This document shows, piece after piece, positions 22,400 to 31,741 of a stretch of DNA of 48,401 nucleotides. The notes beneath the pieces are model-generated. The model was not told where the DNA came from, made no database searches, and saw nothing but the letters and a program-made list of their open reading frames with translations. Numbering within the stretch: position 1 is the stretch's first letter; each line of letters begins with the position of its first letter. The DNA comes from Dokdonella sp. (lineage in GTDB: Bacteria; Pseudomonadota; Gammaproteobacteria; Xanthomonadales; Rhodanobacteraceae): the NCBI GenBank assembly GCA_023228465.1, contig JALOBC010000020.1, forward strand, positions 1-48,401, written 5' to 3'. A program made the position numbers and the translations under genes.

Positions 22400-25069
22400 A
22401 TGAAACGACCACTGCAACTGTCGCTCGCGATCGCGCTTGCACTGGGCGTAACGGATGTGCTGGCCCTGGGCCTGGGGCCCGTCCGGGTACATTCGCGGCT
22501 GAACCAGCCGCTGAACGCCGAGATTCCCGTCATCCAGAGCAGCCCGGGCGAGGCCGAAGGCCTGCTGGTGACGCTCGCCGGCGCCGAGGAGTTCGAGCGC
22601 ATCGGCCTCAGCCGCGCGCGCCTGGGCGTGCCGCTGAAGTTCGAGCTCGACAAGGATGCCAACGGTGCGCCGGTCATCAAGGTCACCAGCGACGAGCCGG
22701 TGCGCCAGAGTTATCTGGACTTCCTGGTCGAGGCGAACTGGCCCAAGGGGCGCCTGCTGCGCGAGTACACCGTGCTGCTCGACCCGCCGGTGACGGCGCC
22801 GGCACGCAGCGTGGCCACCACGCCCGCCGCGCCACCCGCGCGCACGCCGGCCGCACCGCCGGCGGCAACCGCGCCGATGCGCGAGCCACCGGCGCCGGTC
22901 GCCGCCCCGCGCAGTCCGGCACCTGCGGCCGCGTCGGCCGCCACGGCCGGCGAATACGGCCCGGTCGCGTCCGGCCAGACCTTGTCGCAGATCGCCCGCA
23001 TGGTGCGCCCGGACGACGACCTCAACCGCGCCATGCTGGCCCTGTTCAAGGCCAATCCATCGGCGTTCTACAAGGACAACATCAACGCGCTCAAGCGTGG
23101 CGCGATCCTGCGCGTGCCCAGCGCCGATGAGCTCAGCGCCGTCGGCTCGGCCGCGGACGCCGCGGCCCAGGTGCGCGCCCAGATCGAGGATTGGCGCGGT
23201 ATCCAGGCCGCCCCGACGCGCGTTGCCGATGCCGCCAGCATGACACCGGGCGCCGGTGTTGCCGGCAGCGCCGGCGGCGCGAGCGAGCGCCTCGAGCTCG
23301 TGCCGCCCCGGGCCGGGCAGGACAGCCTGGCTACTGCCGACCGGCCTGGCGACGGGGGCAGTGCCGCGACCGGCGCACTCAAGGCCGAACTCGCGCGCAC
23401 CCGCGAGGCCCTCGGTTCCGAGCAGCAGGAAAGCAAGGAACTGAAGTCCCGGGTGAAGGAACTGGAGGATCTCAAGACCAAGAACGAGCGCCTGCTCAGC
23501 CTCAAGGATTCGGAGATTGCCGACCTGCAGCGCAAGCTGCAGGAATTGCGGACCGCCGCCGCGGGCACGGCGCAGGCCGCACCCTCTGCCGAAGTGGCGG
23601 CCGCCGGCGAGCAGGCCCCGGCCGCGGCCGCTGCGGGCGACACTTCCACGGCCGCTGCCACGACGGCAGCGGAGCCGATCGGCAAGGATGACATCTGGGG
23701 TACCGGCGAGTCGGAAGCTTCTGCACCTGCCGACGCTGCCCACGACGGCGCTGCCGAAGCCGGGACGACGGCCGGTGAAGCGGCCACTGGCGAGGCTGCA
23801 ACCCAGGCGGACACGCTTGCCGCCACGCCCGAAGGCGCGGCAGCCAGCGGCGCGGAGTCGGCGCCGGCCGACGGCGCGTCGGGCACGCCGGCCGCCGGCG
23901 AGACAGCGGATTCGTCGGCAGCGGCATTGGCGCAAACGCCCGCACAACCCGTTGCGGCGCCCGAGGCCCCCAGCGGGTCGGGCGCGGAGTCGGCCCCGGG
24001 CGGTAGCGTGCCGGCGCCCGTCCAGCCGGATACATCGATGGGGCCATGGTATATGCAAGCCTGGATCAAGCCCGCCGCGCTCATCGCCGGCATCCTCGTG
24101 CTGCTCGCAGCGTGGTTCGGCATGCGTCGCCGCAGGCAGGCGCCCGCCGCACGCAGTTCCATTGCCGATGCCTTCGGTGATTCCCCCTTGCCCGCCGGTG
24201 CCGCGGGCGCCGGGCTCGATCAGGAAGAAGCCGAGCTGCTCGCGCGCCTCGAAGACCATCCGCACGACGCCGGCCTGCACCTCGAACTGTTGAGCGTCTA
24301 TTACGCCCGGCGCGATGTCGAGGCCTTCGAGATCGCCGCCTCGCAGATGCACGACATCGTCGGCGAGGAGCATCAGGCCGAATGGCTGGAAGCCCAGGCG
24401 ATGGGCCAGGAACTGGCACCGCACAATCCCCTGTTCGCGGTGACCGGCGAGGTGGACGAGGCCGATGGATCAGCCTATTCGGACGCAGAAATCGGCGTGT
24501 CTGGCGACGCTGAGGAAGATGCGGCCCGGCCTGAGCCGCCGCCGGCGGACGTGCTGGCCAACCTGGACGATGAGCCACCACCGACCCACGCATATGGGCA
24601 GACGGAGGAACGACGGGATCCGTCAAGCGAGTCCACAGACGAAGTCGGTGGCTTTGGTCTCGATCACGAGTTCGGAACCGAGGCGCCGGTCGCAGCCGAG
24701 TTCGACCAGGCCAATCCCTTTGGTGACCTGCCGCCGATTGCATTCGAGGCCGAGCCGACTGCATCAACGCCCGATGCAGTTGCCGATGAAGTCGGCGACC
24801 GGCTGGCGGAGATCGAACCCGAGCCCATGCCGCCGACCGACATCGAGGCCGAGGCCGAAACCGAAGTCGATGAGTTCGCCGGTGCAGCCACGCTGGACGA
24901 CGACTTCCTCGGCGGCGTGGATGCGGTGGCGACCAAGCTCGATCTCGCCCGTGCCTACATGGACATGGGCGACCCGGAAGGCGCGCGATCCATGCTGGAA
25001 GAGGTCGTTGCCGAAGGCGACGAAGGCCAGAAGGCCGAGGCACAGCGTCTGATTGGCGAGTTGGGCTGA
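22400..25069 (+). CDS. fimV: FimV/HubP-like polar organiser protein
   Basis: An 889-residue inner-membrane protein of the FimV/HubP family, needed in relatives for type IV pilus assembly, twitching and polar localisation. Order: signal peptide (1-22), FimV N-terminal domain (LGPVRVHSRLNQPLNAEIPV), Pro/Ala linker, LysM (about 187-240, SGQTLSQIARMVRP), coiled coil (about 325-385), long Ala/Glu-rich acidic linker, one membrane helix (about 552-575, ALIAGILVLLAAWFGM), and the FimV C-terminal TPR-like domain (about 835-889, KLDLARAYMDMGDPEGARSMLEEVV). A run of six G at 22385-22390 is the likely ribosome-binding site. Confidence 0.93.
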   Translation: MKRPLQLSLAIALALGVTDVLALGLGPVRVHSRLNQPLNAEIPVIQSSPGEAEGLLVTLAGAEEFERIGLSRARLGVPLKFELDKDANGAPVIKVTSDEPVRQSYLDFLVEANWPKGRLLREYTVLLDPPVTAPARSVATTPAAPPARTPAAPPAATAPMREPPAPVAAPRSPAPAAASAATAGEYGPVASGQTLSQIARMVRPDDDLNRAMLALFKANPSAFYKDNINALKRGAILRVPSADELSAVGSAADAAAQVRAQIEDWRGIQAAPTRVADAASMTPGAGVAGSAGGASERLELVPPRAGQDSLATADRPGDGGSAATGALKAELARTREALGSEQQESKELKSRVKELEDLKTKNERLLSLKDSEIADLQRKLQELRTAAAGTAQAAPSAEVAAAGEQAPAAAAAGDTSTAAATTAAEPIGKDDIWGTGESEASAPADAAHDGAAEAGTTAGEAATGEAATQADTLAATPEGAAASGAESAPADGASGTPAAGETADSSAAALAQTPAQPVAAPEAPSGSGAESAPGGSVPAPVQPDTSMGPWYMQAWIKPAALIAGILVLLAAWFGMRRRRQAPAARSSIADAFGDSPLPAGAAGAGLDQEEAELLARLEDHPHDAGLHLELLSVYYARRDVEAFEIAASQMHDIVGEEHQAEWLEAQAMGQELAPHNPLFAVTGEVDEADGSAYSDAEIGVSGDAEEDAARPEPPPADVLANLDDEPPPTHAYGQTEERRDPSSESTDEVGGFGLDHEFGTEAPVAAEFDQANPFGDLPPIAFEAEPTASTPDAVADEVGDRLAEIEPEPMPPTDIEAEAETEVDEFAGAATLDDDFLGGVDAVATKLDLARAYMDMGDPEGARSMLEEVVAEGDEGQKAEAQRLIGELG

Positions 25070-25162
25070 CCGGAGCCGGGAAGCGGGGTTCGCAAGCCGG
25101 GATGCGGATGGCAGGCACCCCGCCCGGCAGCGAATCGCCAACGCCCGTTGTGGTCTTGCGCC

Positions 25163-25933
25163 ATGCGCTTCGCCCTAGGCATCGAATATGACGGCACGGA
25201 CTTTTCCGGCTGGCAGCGCCTCTCGCATCGCCCGAGCATCCAGGGTGAGGTGGAGGCGGCGCTGTCCTTCGTCGCCGCCGCGCCCATCGAGGTGACCTGT
25301 GCCGGGCGTACGGATGCCGGCGTGCATGCGCGCTGCCAGGTAGTGCATTTCGACACCACCGCCGAGCGCAGCCCGCGCGGCTGGATGATGGGCGCCAACT
25401 CACGCCTGCCGCGCGCGATTGCGGTGCTCTGGGCGCAGCCGGTCAATGACGATTTCCATGCGCGATTCGCTGCGCGCGCGCGCCGCTATCTTTATACCCT
25501 GCTCAACCGCCCGGTGCGGGCGGCGCTCGAGGCCCGCTACGTTACCTGGGAGCGGGTGCCGCTGGATGTCGAGGCGATGCAGCGTGCCGCACAGGCCCTG
25601 CTGGGCGAGAATGATTTCAGTGCCTTCCGCAGTGCCCAGTGCCAGGCCGGCACGCCCATGCGCTGCGTGCACGAGATCAGCGTGACGCGCTGCGCCGATC
25701 GCGTGCATGTCGAGATCGAGGCGAATGCCTTCCTGCACCACATGGTGCGCAACATCGTCGGTTCGCTGCTGCCGATCGGCCGCGGCGAGCGTCCGCTGGA
25801 ATGGCTGGCCGAACTGCTCGCCGGGCGCGATCGCAACGCAGCCGGCCCCACCGCCCCGCCGACTGGGCTCACCTTCCTCGCCCCGCGCTACCCCGCGCAG
25901 TGGGGACTGCCGGCGGAAGTCGTCACGCGATGA
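25163..25933 (+). CDS. truA: tRNA pseudouridine(38-40) synthase
   Basis: A 256-residue enzyme that makes pseudouridine at positions 38-40 of the tRNA anticodon arm. The catalytic Asp is in [16 protein letters not shown]; the start [31 protein letters not shown] and the C-terminal [14 protein letters not shown] are family signatures. ATG 25163 gives the standard N-terminus; a start 15 bases earlier adds five residues. No clear Shine-Dalgarno. Its stop is followed immediately by repeats. Confidence 0.96.
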   Translation: MRFALGIEYDGTDFSGWQRLSHRPSIQGEVEAALSFVAAAPIEVTCAGRTDAGVHARCQVVHFDTTAERSPRGWMMGANSRLPRAIAVLWAQPVNDDFHARFAARARRYLYTLLNRPVRAALEARYVTWERVPLDVEAMQRAAQALLGENDFSAFRSAQCQAGTPMRCVHEISVTRCADRVHVEIEANAFLHHMVRNIVGSLLPIGRGERPLEWLAELLAGRDRNAAGPTAPPTGLTFLAPRYPAQWGLPAEVVTR

Positions 25934-26525
25934 TCGGCCCTGCCCGCGTGGGGACGACTTGTGTGGGAGCGACACCCGTGGGAGAAGTTCTTGTGGGAGC
26001 GGCTTGCGTGGGAGCGGCTTCAGCCGCGATGCGCCTGGCTTTCCCGTCTCCAGGCATCGGGACTGAAGTCCCGCCCACGGCGCGAAGGCCTGGCTACTCT
26101 AGCGTGGGAGCGGCTTCAGCCGCGATTCGCCTGGCTTTCCCGTCTCCAGGTATCGGGACTGAAGTCCCTCCCACGGCGCGAAGGCCTGGCTACTCTAGCG
26201 TGGGAGCGGCTTCAGCCGCGATGCTTTTGGCTTTCCCGTCTCCAGGCATCGGGACTGAAGTCCCGCCCACGGCGCGAAGGCCTGGCTACTCTTGCGTGGG
26301 AGCGGCTTCAGCCGCGATGCTTTTGGCTTTCCCATCGCCAGGCATCGGGACTGAAGTCCCGTCCACGGCGCGAAGGCCTGGCTACTCTAGCGTGGGAGCG
26401 GCTTCAGCCGCGATGCTTTTGGCTTTCCCATCGCCAGGCATCGGGACTGAAGTCCCGCCCACTGCGCGAAGGCCTGGCTACTCTAGCGCGGGAGCGGCTT
26501 CAGCCGCGATGCTCTTGAAGGCGCC
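25934..26525. repeat. 96-bp tandem repeat array (5 full units) between truA and trpF
   Basis: Five units of exactly 96 bases start at 26006, 26102, 26198, 26294 and 26390; a sixth, truncated unit runs from 26486 into the trpF start. Each unit has two small hairpins: GCGGCT/AGCCGC around TC, and GGGACT/AGTCCC around GA. Units differ at scattered positions only. The lead-in (about 25955-26005) has degenerate GTGGGAGCG half-units. The GGGAGCGGCTTCAGCCGCGA core resembles REP elements of pseudomonads and xanthomonads. Two plus-strand frames stay open across the array because 96 is a multiple of three; they read as low-complexity repeats and I do not call them genes. Confidence 0.93.
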
Positions 26526-27170
26526 ATGATTCCCTCTCGCATCCGCGTCAAGTTCTGTGGCCTGACCCGCGCCGAAGACGTGCGCCTGGCGGTCGAACTC
26601 GGTGTGGACGCGATCGGGTTCGTGCTGACCCCCAGGAGCCGGCGCTACATCGAGCCCGCCGCCGCGCGCGCGCTGCGTGATCTGCTGCCGCCCTTCGTGT
26701 CGGCCGTCGCCTTGTGCATGGACGATGACGCGGCCTGGGTGCGGCAGGTCGTGGCCACCCTGCAGCCTGACCTGCTGCAGTTCCACGGCAGCGAGGATGC
26801 CGCGTTCGCCGGGCAGTTCGACCGTCCCTACCTCAAGGCCGTGCCGATGGCTTCGGTCGTGGATGTCGAGGGATACGCCGCCGCCCATCCACGCGCCTGC
26901 GGCTTCCTGCTCGACAGCCATGCCAGCGGCGCCGCGGGCGGCAGTGGCGATGCCTTCGACTGGCGCCGCGTGCCGACCGCCCTCGAGCGCCCGCTGGTGC
27001 TGGCCGGCGGCCTGGAACCGGCCAATGTCGCCCGGGCGATTGCGCTGGCGCGGCCGTTCGCGGTCGATGTGTCCAGCGGCATAGAATCCGTGCCGGGGAT
27101 CAAGGACCCGGCGCGCATGCGTGCCTTCGTCGCCGCGGTGCAGGCCTATCGTGGGGACGTGTTCCCATGA
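26526..27170 (+). CDS. trpF: Phosphoribosylanthranilate isomerase
   Basis: A 214-residue (beta/alpha)8 enzyme of tryptophan synthesis. The catalytic cysteine is in VKFCGLTR near the N-terminus, the catalytic aspartate in FLLDSHASG, and the phosphate-binding loops are LAGGLEPANV and VDVSSGIES. Length is normal. ATG 26526 sits 13 bases after the last repeat hairpin, so the array probably forms its 5' leader. The stop overlaps the next start by four bases (ATGA). Confidence 0.96.
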   Translation: MIPSRIRVKFCGLTRAEDVRLAVELGVDAIGFVLTPRSRRYIEPAAARALRDLLPPFVSAVALCMDDDAAWVRQVVATLQPDLLQFHGSEDAAFAGQFDRPYLKAVPMASVVDVEGYAAAHPRACGFLLDSHASGAAGGSGDAFDWRRVPTALERPLVLAGGLEPANVARAIALARPFAVDVSSGIESVPGIKDPARMRAFVAAVQAYRGDVFP

Positions 27171-28267
27171 GGCCGGGCATTATCCAGCGCCTCCTGCGCT
27201 TGGCGCGCCGCCTCGCGGACGCGCTGAAGCGCCGGCTGCGCGCGCTTGGGGATGCCCTGCGTCGAGCGCATTCCGCGGCGCCCCCCGGCTACGCCGGTCG
27301 CCTCGCTGCCGAGCGCGCCATCTTCGCAGAGCAAGTGGAAGTACATGATCTTCCGGCCATTTTTCATTACTGGTCCAACACCTGGCTGCGCCCGGAACTG
27401 GAAGCGTTCGGGTTTTCCAATCCCGACCAGTTCTTCGTGAACTACCTCGCCGAGACAGCGGCCGAGGTCGGGCGCCCGTTGCGCATCGCCAGCCTCGGTT
27501 CGGGCAACTGCGACACCGAGATCCGTGTCGCACGCGGTCTGCTGGAGCGCAACGTGGTCGATTTCACCATCGAATGCATCGACATCAACGCTGCAATGCT
27601 GGAACGCGGCACGCGGCAGGCTGCCGAAGCGGGTCTGGCCGGGCACATCCTGCCGGTGCGCGGGGACTTCAATCGTTGGCGGCCCACGCATCCCTACGAA
27701 GCGGTCCTGGCCAACCAGAGCCTGCACCATGTCGTCGCGCTCGAGGGCCTGTTTGCCGCCGTCGAAGGCGCGCTCGTTCCGCAGGGGCGCTTCATCGTCT
27801 CGGACATGATCGGTCGCAACGGCCACATGCGCTGGCCGGAGGCGATGGCCATCATTCACGAGTATTGGCGCGAGCTGCCGCAAGCGTATCGCTGGAACGT
27901 GCAGCTCAATCGGCATGAGGAATTGCTGGAAGACTGGGACTGCTCGAACGAGGGTTTCGAGGGCATCCGCGCGCAGGACATCCTGCCGCTGCTGATCGCG
28001 CGCTTCGATTTCGAGTTCTTCTTCGGCTTCGGCAACCTCATCGACCCCTTCATCGATCGCGGCTTCGGGCCGCATTTCGATGCCGAGGCGACCTGGGATC
28101 GCGATTTCATCGACCGCGTCCACCAACGCGACGAGGCGGAGCAGCACGCCGGCGTCATCACGCCCACGCATATGCTGGCCGTCTTGCGCCGGCGGCCGTA
28201 CCATGGCGTGCTGCGCTGTCGCCCCGGCCTTGAACCTGCCCGGTGCGTGCGCCGCGTTCCTTCCTGA
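27167..28267 (+). CDS. Class I SAM-dependent methyltransferase within the trp cluster
   Basis: A 366-residue protein whose central part (about 105-230) has the Rossmann methyltransferase pattern: motif I IASLGSGNCDTEIRVA, acidic motif CIDINAAMLERG, LPVRGDFNRW, and motif IV/V AVLANQSLHHVVALEGLF with GALVPQGRFIVSDMIGRNG. The first 35 residues are an Arg/Leu-rich amphipathic stretch (IIQRLLRLARRLADALKRR). No substrate-specific family is recognised. It is coupled to trpF through ATGA and ends 13 bases before trpB, so it is embedded in the operon, where trpB normally follows trpF directly. Role in tryptophan synthesis is not implied. Confidence 0.8.
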   Translation: MRPGIIQRLLRLARRLADALKRRLRALGDALRRAHSAAPPGYAGRLAAERAIFAEQVEVHDLPAIFHYWSNTWLRPELEAFGFSNPDQFFVNYLAETAAEVGRPLRIASLGSGNCDTEIRVARGLLERNVVDFTIECIDINAAMLERGTRQAAEAGLAGHILPVRGDFNRWRPTHPYEAVLANQSLHHVVALEGLFAAVEGALVPQGRFIVSDMIGRNGHMRWPEAMAIIHEYWRELPQAYRWNVQLNRHEELLEDWDCSNEGFEGIRAQDILPLLIARFDFEFFFGFGNLIDPFIDRGFGPHFDAEATWDRDFIDRVHQRDEAEQHAGVITPTHMLAVLRRRPYHGVLRCRPGLEPARCVRRVPS

Positions 28268-28280
28268 CTGACGACTTCCC

Positions 28281-29492
<1,212 letters not shown>

Positions 29493-29512
29493 AGGTCGGC
29501 GAAGGAACCCGC

Positions 29513-29532
29513 GTCGGGGCGTCAGTCCCGAC
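29513..29532 (+). other. Hairpin in the trpB-trpA spacer
   Basis: GTCGGG (29513-29518) pairs with CCCGAC (29527-29532) across an eight-base loop. A similar word, GTCGGGACC, recurs at about 29568-29576. The trpB-trpA spacer is 168 bases, has no gene, and may hold a degenerate copy of an extragenic repeat. No T-run, so termination is not predicted. Confidence 0.4.
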
Positions 29533-29660
29533 CCGCGGCGCGCTCACGTTCGTCGCGCCGGCGAAGGTCGGGACCCGGCGCCGGCATGGGCGGGTGGACA
29601 GCCACTGCGCCGCGGCCTGCGCCGGAGTGCGGCTGGGGAAGGGCGATTGGAGGACGGGTC

Positions 29661-30527
29661 ATGAGTGATTCACAGGCCGGGCAGCCGGAGACTGGGTGCA
29701 AGCGCATCGACGCGCGCTTCGCCGCCCTGCGCGAGGCCGGACGCACCGGGCTGATTCCCTTCATCACCGCCGGCGACCCGCTGCCGGAAGCACAGGTGGC
29801 GCTGATGCACGCGCTGGTCGCCGCCGGCGCCGACCTGATCGAACTCGGCGTGCCGTTTTCCGACCCCATGGCCGATGGTCCGGTCATCCAGCAGGCCAGC
29901 GAGCGGGCCATCGCGCGCGGCATCGGGCTGGACGAAGTGCTCGCCTGGGTGCGTGATTTCCGCCGCCAGGATGCCGTCACGCCCATCGTGCTGATGGGCT
30001 ATCTCAATCCGGTCGAAATCCATGGCACGGCACGCTTTGCCCGCGAGGCCGCGGCGGCGGGCGTCGATGGCGTGCTGCTGGTGGACTGCCCGATCGAGGA
30101 ATCGGCCAGTGCGGCGCCGCTGCGCGACGCGGGGCTGGCGCGCATCCTGCTGACCGCGCCGACCACGCCGGACGCGCGCCTGGCGCGCATCTGCGAGGCC
30201 GCCACGGGTTTCCTGTACCATGTCTCGTTCGCCGGCATTACCGGTGCCGACCGCATCAGCCACGACGACGTGCGCGCGCGGGTCGAGGCCATCAAGGCGC
30301 GCACCCGGGTGCCCGTCGCGGTGGGTTTCGGCGTGCGCGATGCCGCGTCGGCGGCGAAGATCGGCGCGTTCGCCGATGCGGTGGTGATTGGCAGTGCCCT
30401 GGTCGGGCAACTGGCCGGCGCCGGCGACGAGATGACCCTCTGCCAGCGTGCGCGGGACTTCATCGCGCCGGTGCGTGCAGCGCTGGATGAAGCCTGCGCA
30501 AGCAAGCGGGACGCGATGAACGCTTGA
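29661..30527 (+). CDS. trpA: Tryptophan synthase alpha chain
   Basis: A 288-residue TIM-barrel subunit that releases indole from indole-glycerol phosphate. Catalytic Glu and Asp are in LIELGVPFSDPMADGPVIQ; the loop IVLMGYLNPVE and the phosphate-binding FLYHVSFAGITG and VAVGFGVRDA are clear. ATG 29661 has GGAGG about nine bases upstream, which decides the start over an in-frame position at 29586. Confidence 0.97.
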   Translation: MSDSQAGQPETGCKRIDARFAALREAGRTGLIPFITAGDPLPEAQVALMHALVAAGADLIELGVPFSDPMADGPVIQQASERAIARGIGLDEVLAWVRDFRRQDAVTPIVLMGYLNPVEIHGTARFAREAAAAGVDGVLLVDCPIEESASAAPLRDAGLARILLTAPTTPDARLARICEAATGFLYHVSFAGITGADRISHDDVRARVEAIKARTRVPVAVGFGVRDAASAAKIGAFADAVVIGSALVGQLAGAGDEMTLCQRARDFIAPVRAALDEACASKRDAMNA

Positions 30528-30776
30528 GTCCCCTTGCCGGGGTGCTGGGCGCAGGACGGGCCGGCCCGCGGTGGCGTGAACGGCGGTGCGCAGGTTTGTC
30601 GGTGCCACGGCACGCTGTGGCCGGTGCGCGCCCACCGGGGATCGCGTCCGCGGGCGCCGTCGCCATCGGGCGGCCGTTCCCGCGGCTTGCGCCGTCTCGC
30701 GCGCACGCGAAGCCGTGACCCGCTTGCAAGGATGCGGGTGGAAACCGCAGGATGCCCATCCGGAAATCAATTACCC

Positions 30777-31640
30777 ATGAACTGGCTGCAACGACTCGTC
30801 AATCCGCGCATGCGCACCACCACCGCCAGCAAGGGCAAGGTGCCCGAAGGCCTTTGGGAGAAGTGCGAAGGCTGTGCCGCCGTGCTGTACCAGCCGGATC
30901 TGGAAGCGGCGCTGATGGTCTGCCCCAAGTGCGGACATCATCACGCGATTCGCGCGCGCAAGCGACTGCTGGCATTCCTGGATGAGGGCAGTGCGCAGGA
31001 ACTGTTTGCCAATCTCGAACCTACCGATCCGCTGAAATTCCGCGATTCGAAGAAGTACCGCGACCGCATCACCGCGGCGCAGAAGCAGACCGGCGAAAAG
31101 GACGCCCTGATCGCCATGCGCGGCAAGCTGAAGGGGCGGCCGCTGGCGGCCTGCGCCTTCGATTTCGCCTTCATGGGTGGTTCGATGGGCTCGGTGGTCG
31201 GCGAGAAGTTCACCCGCGCGGCAGAGCTCGCCCTGGCCGAGCGCATGCCCCTGGTCTGCTTTGCGGCGACTGGCGGCGCGCGCATGCAGGAAGGCCTGTT
31301 CTCGTTGATGCAGATGGCGAAAACCTCGGCCGCGCTGGCGCGCATGCGCGATGCCGGCGTGCCCTTCATCAGCGTGCTGACCCACCCGACGACGGGCGGC
31401 GTATCGGCCAGCCTGGGCATGCTGGGCGACCTGAATATTGCCGAGCCCAAGGCGCTGATCGGCTTCGCCGGCCCGCGCGTGATCGAGCAGACCGTGCGCG
31501 AGACCCTGCCGGAAGGTTTCCAGCGTTCGGAGTTCCTGCTCGAGCACGGAGCCATCGACCTGATCGTCGATCGTCGCGAGATGCGCGAGCGCCTCGGCGC
31601 CATTCTCGCCCTGTTGATGAAGCAGCCGCAGGCGGCCTGA
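30777..31640 (+). CDS. accD: Acetyl-CoA carboxylase carboxyltransferase subunit beta
   Basis: A 287-residue subunit of the carboxyltransferase that makes malonyl-CoA for fatty acid synthesis, with AccA (not in window). The N-terminal zinc ribbon uses Cys30, Cys33, Cys49 and Cys52. The crotonase-fold part has [26 protein letters not shown] and [21 protein letters not shown] 30777 gives the conserved MNWLQRL beginning. The 249 bases between trpA and accD contain no gene I can support. Synteny trpA-accD matches xanthomonads and pseudomonads. Confidence 0.97.
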   Translation: MNWLQRLVNPRMRTTTASKGKVPEGLWEKCEGCAAVLYQPDLEAALMVCPKCGHHHAIRARKRLLAFLDEGSAQELFANLEPTDPLKFRDSKKYRDRITAAQKQTGEKDALIAMRGKLKGRPLAACAFDFAFMGGSMGSVVGEKFTRAAELALAERMPLVCFAATGGARMQEGLFSLMQMAKTSAALARMRDAGVPFISVLTHPTTGGVSASLGMLGDLNIAEPKALIGFAGPRVIEQTVRETLPEGFQRSEFLLEHGAIDLIVDRREMRERLGAILALLMKQPQAA

Positions 31641-31712
31641 GCGGCACTCGGTTCGGGCGCGGCCGACCTGGCAGGCGCCGCGCGCACAGGCTGGTGGCGA
31701 CAGGAACGTGGC

Positions 31713-31732
31713 CGGCCTTTGCGTGAAGGCCG
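31713..31732. terminator. Hairpin between convergent accD and rapA
   Basis: Seven-base-pair stem CGGCCTT/AAGGCCG (31713-31719 with 31726-31732) and six-base loop, nine bases past the rapA stop and 70 past accD. There is no T-run on either strand, so it is a weak candidate for a shared end structure. Confidence 0.35.
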
Positions 31733-31741
31733 ACCCCGCGC

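Noticed and set aside
22328-24424. Minus-strand 698-codon open frame antisense to fimV
   Set aside because: Gly/Arg-rich shadow of the Ala/Glu/Pro-rich FimV linker.
25934-26525. CRISPR array
   Set aside because: The whole 96-base unit is repeated, with no variable spacers and no cas genes.
25639-26529. Two plus-strand frames encoding 32-residue repeats through the 96-bp array
   Set aside because: They stay open only because the unit length is divisible by three; one starts inside truA out of frame and neither has a plausible start site.
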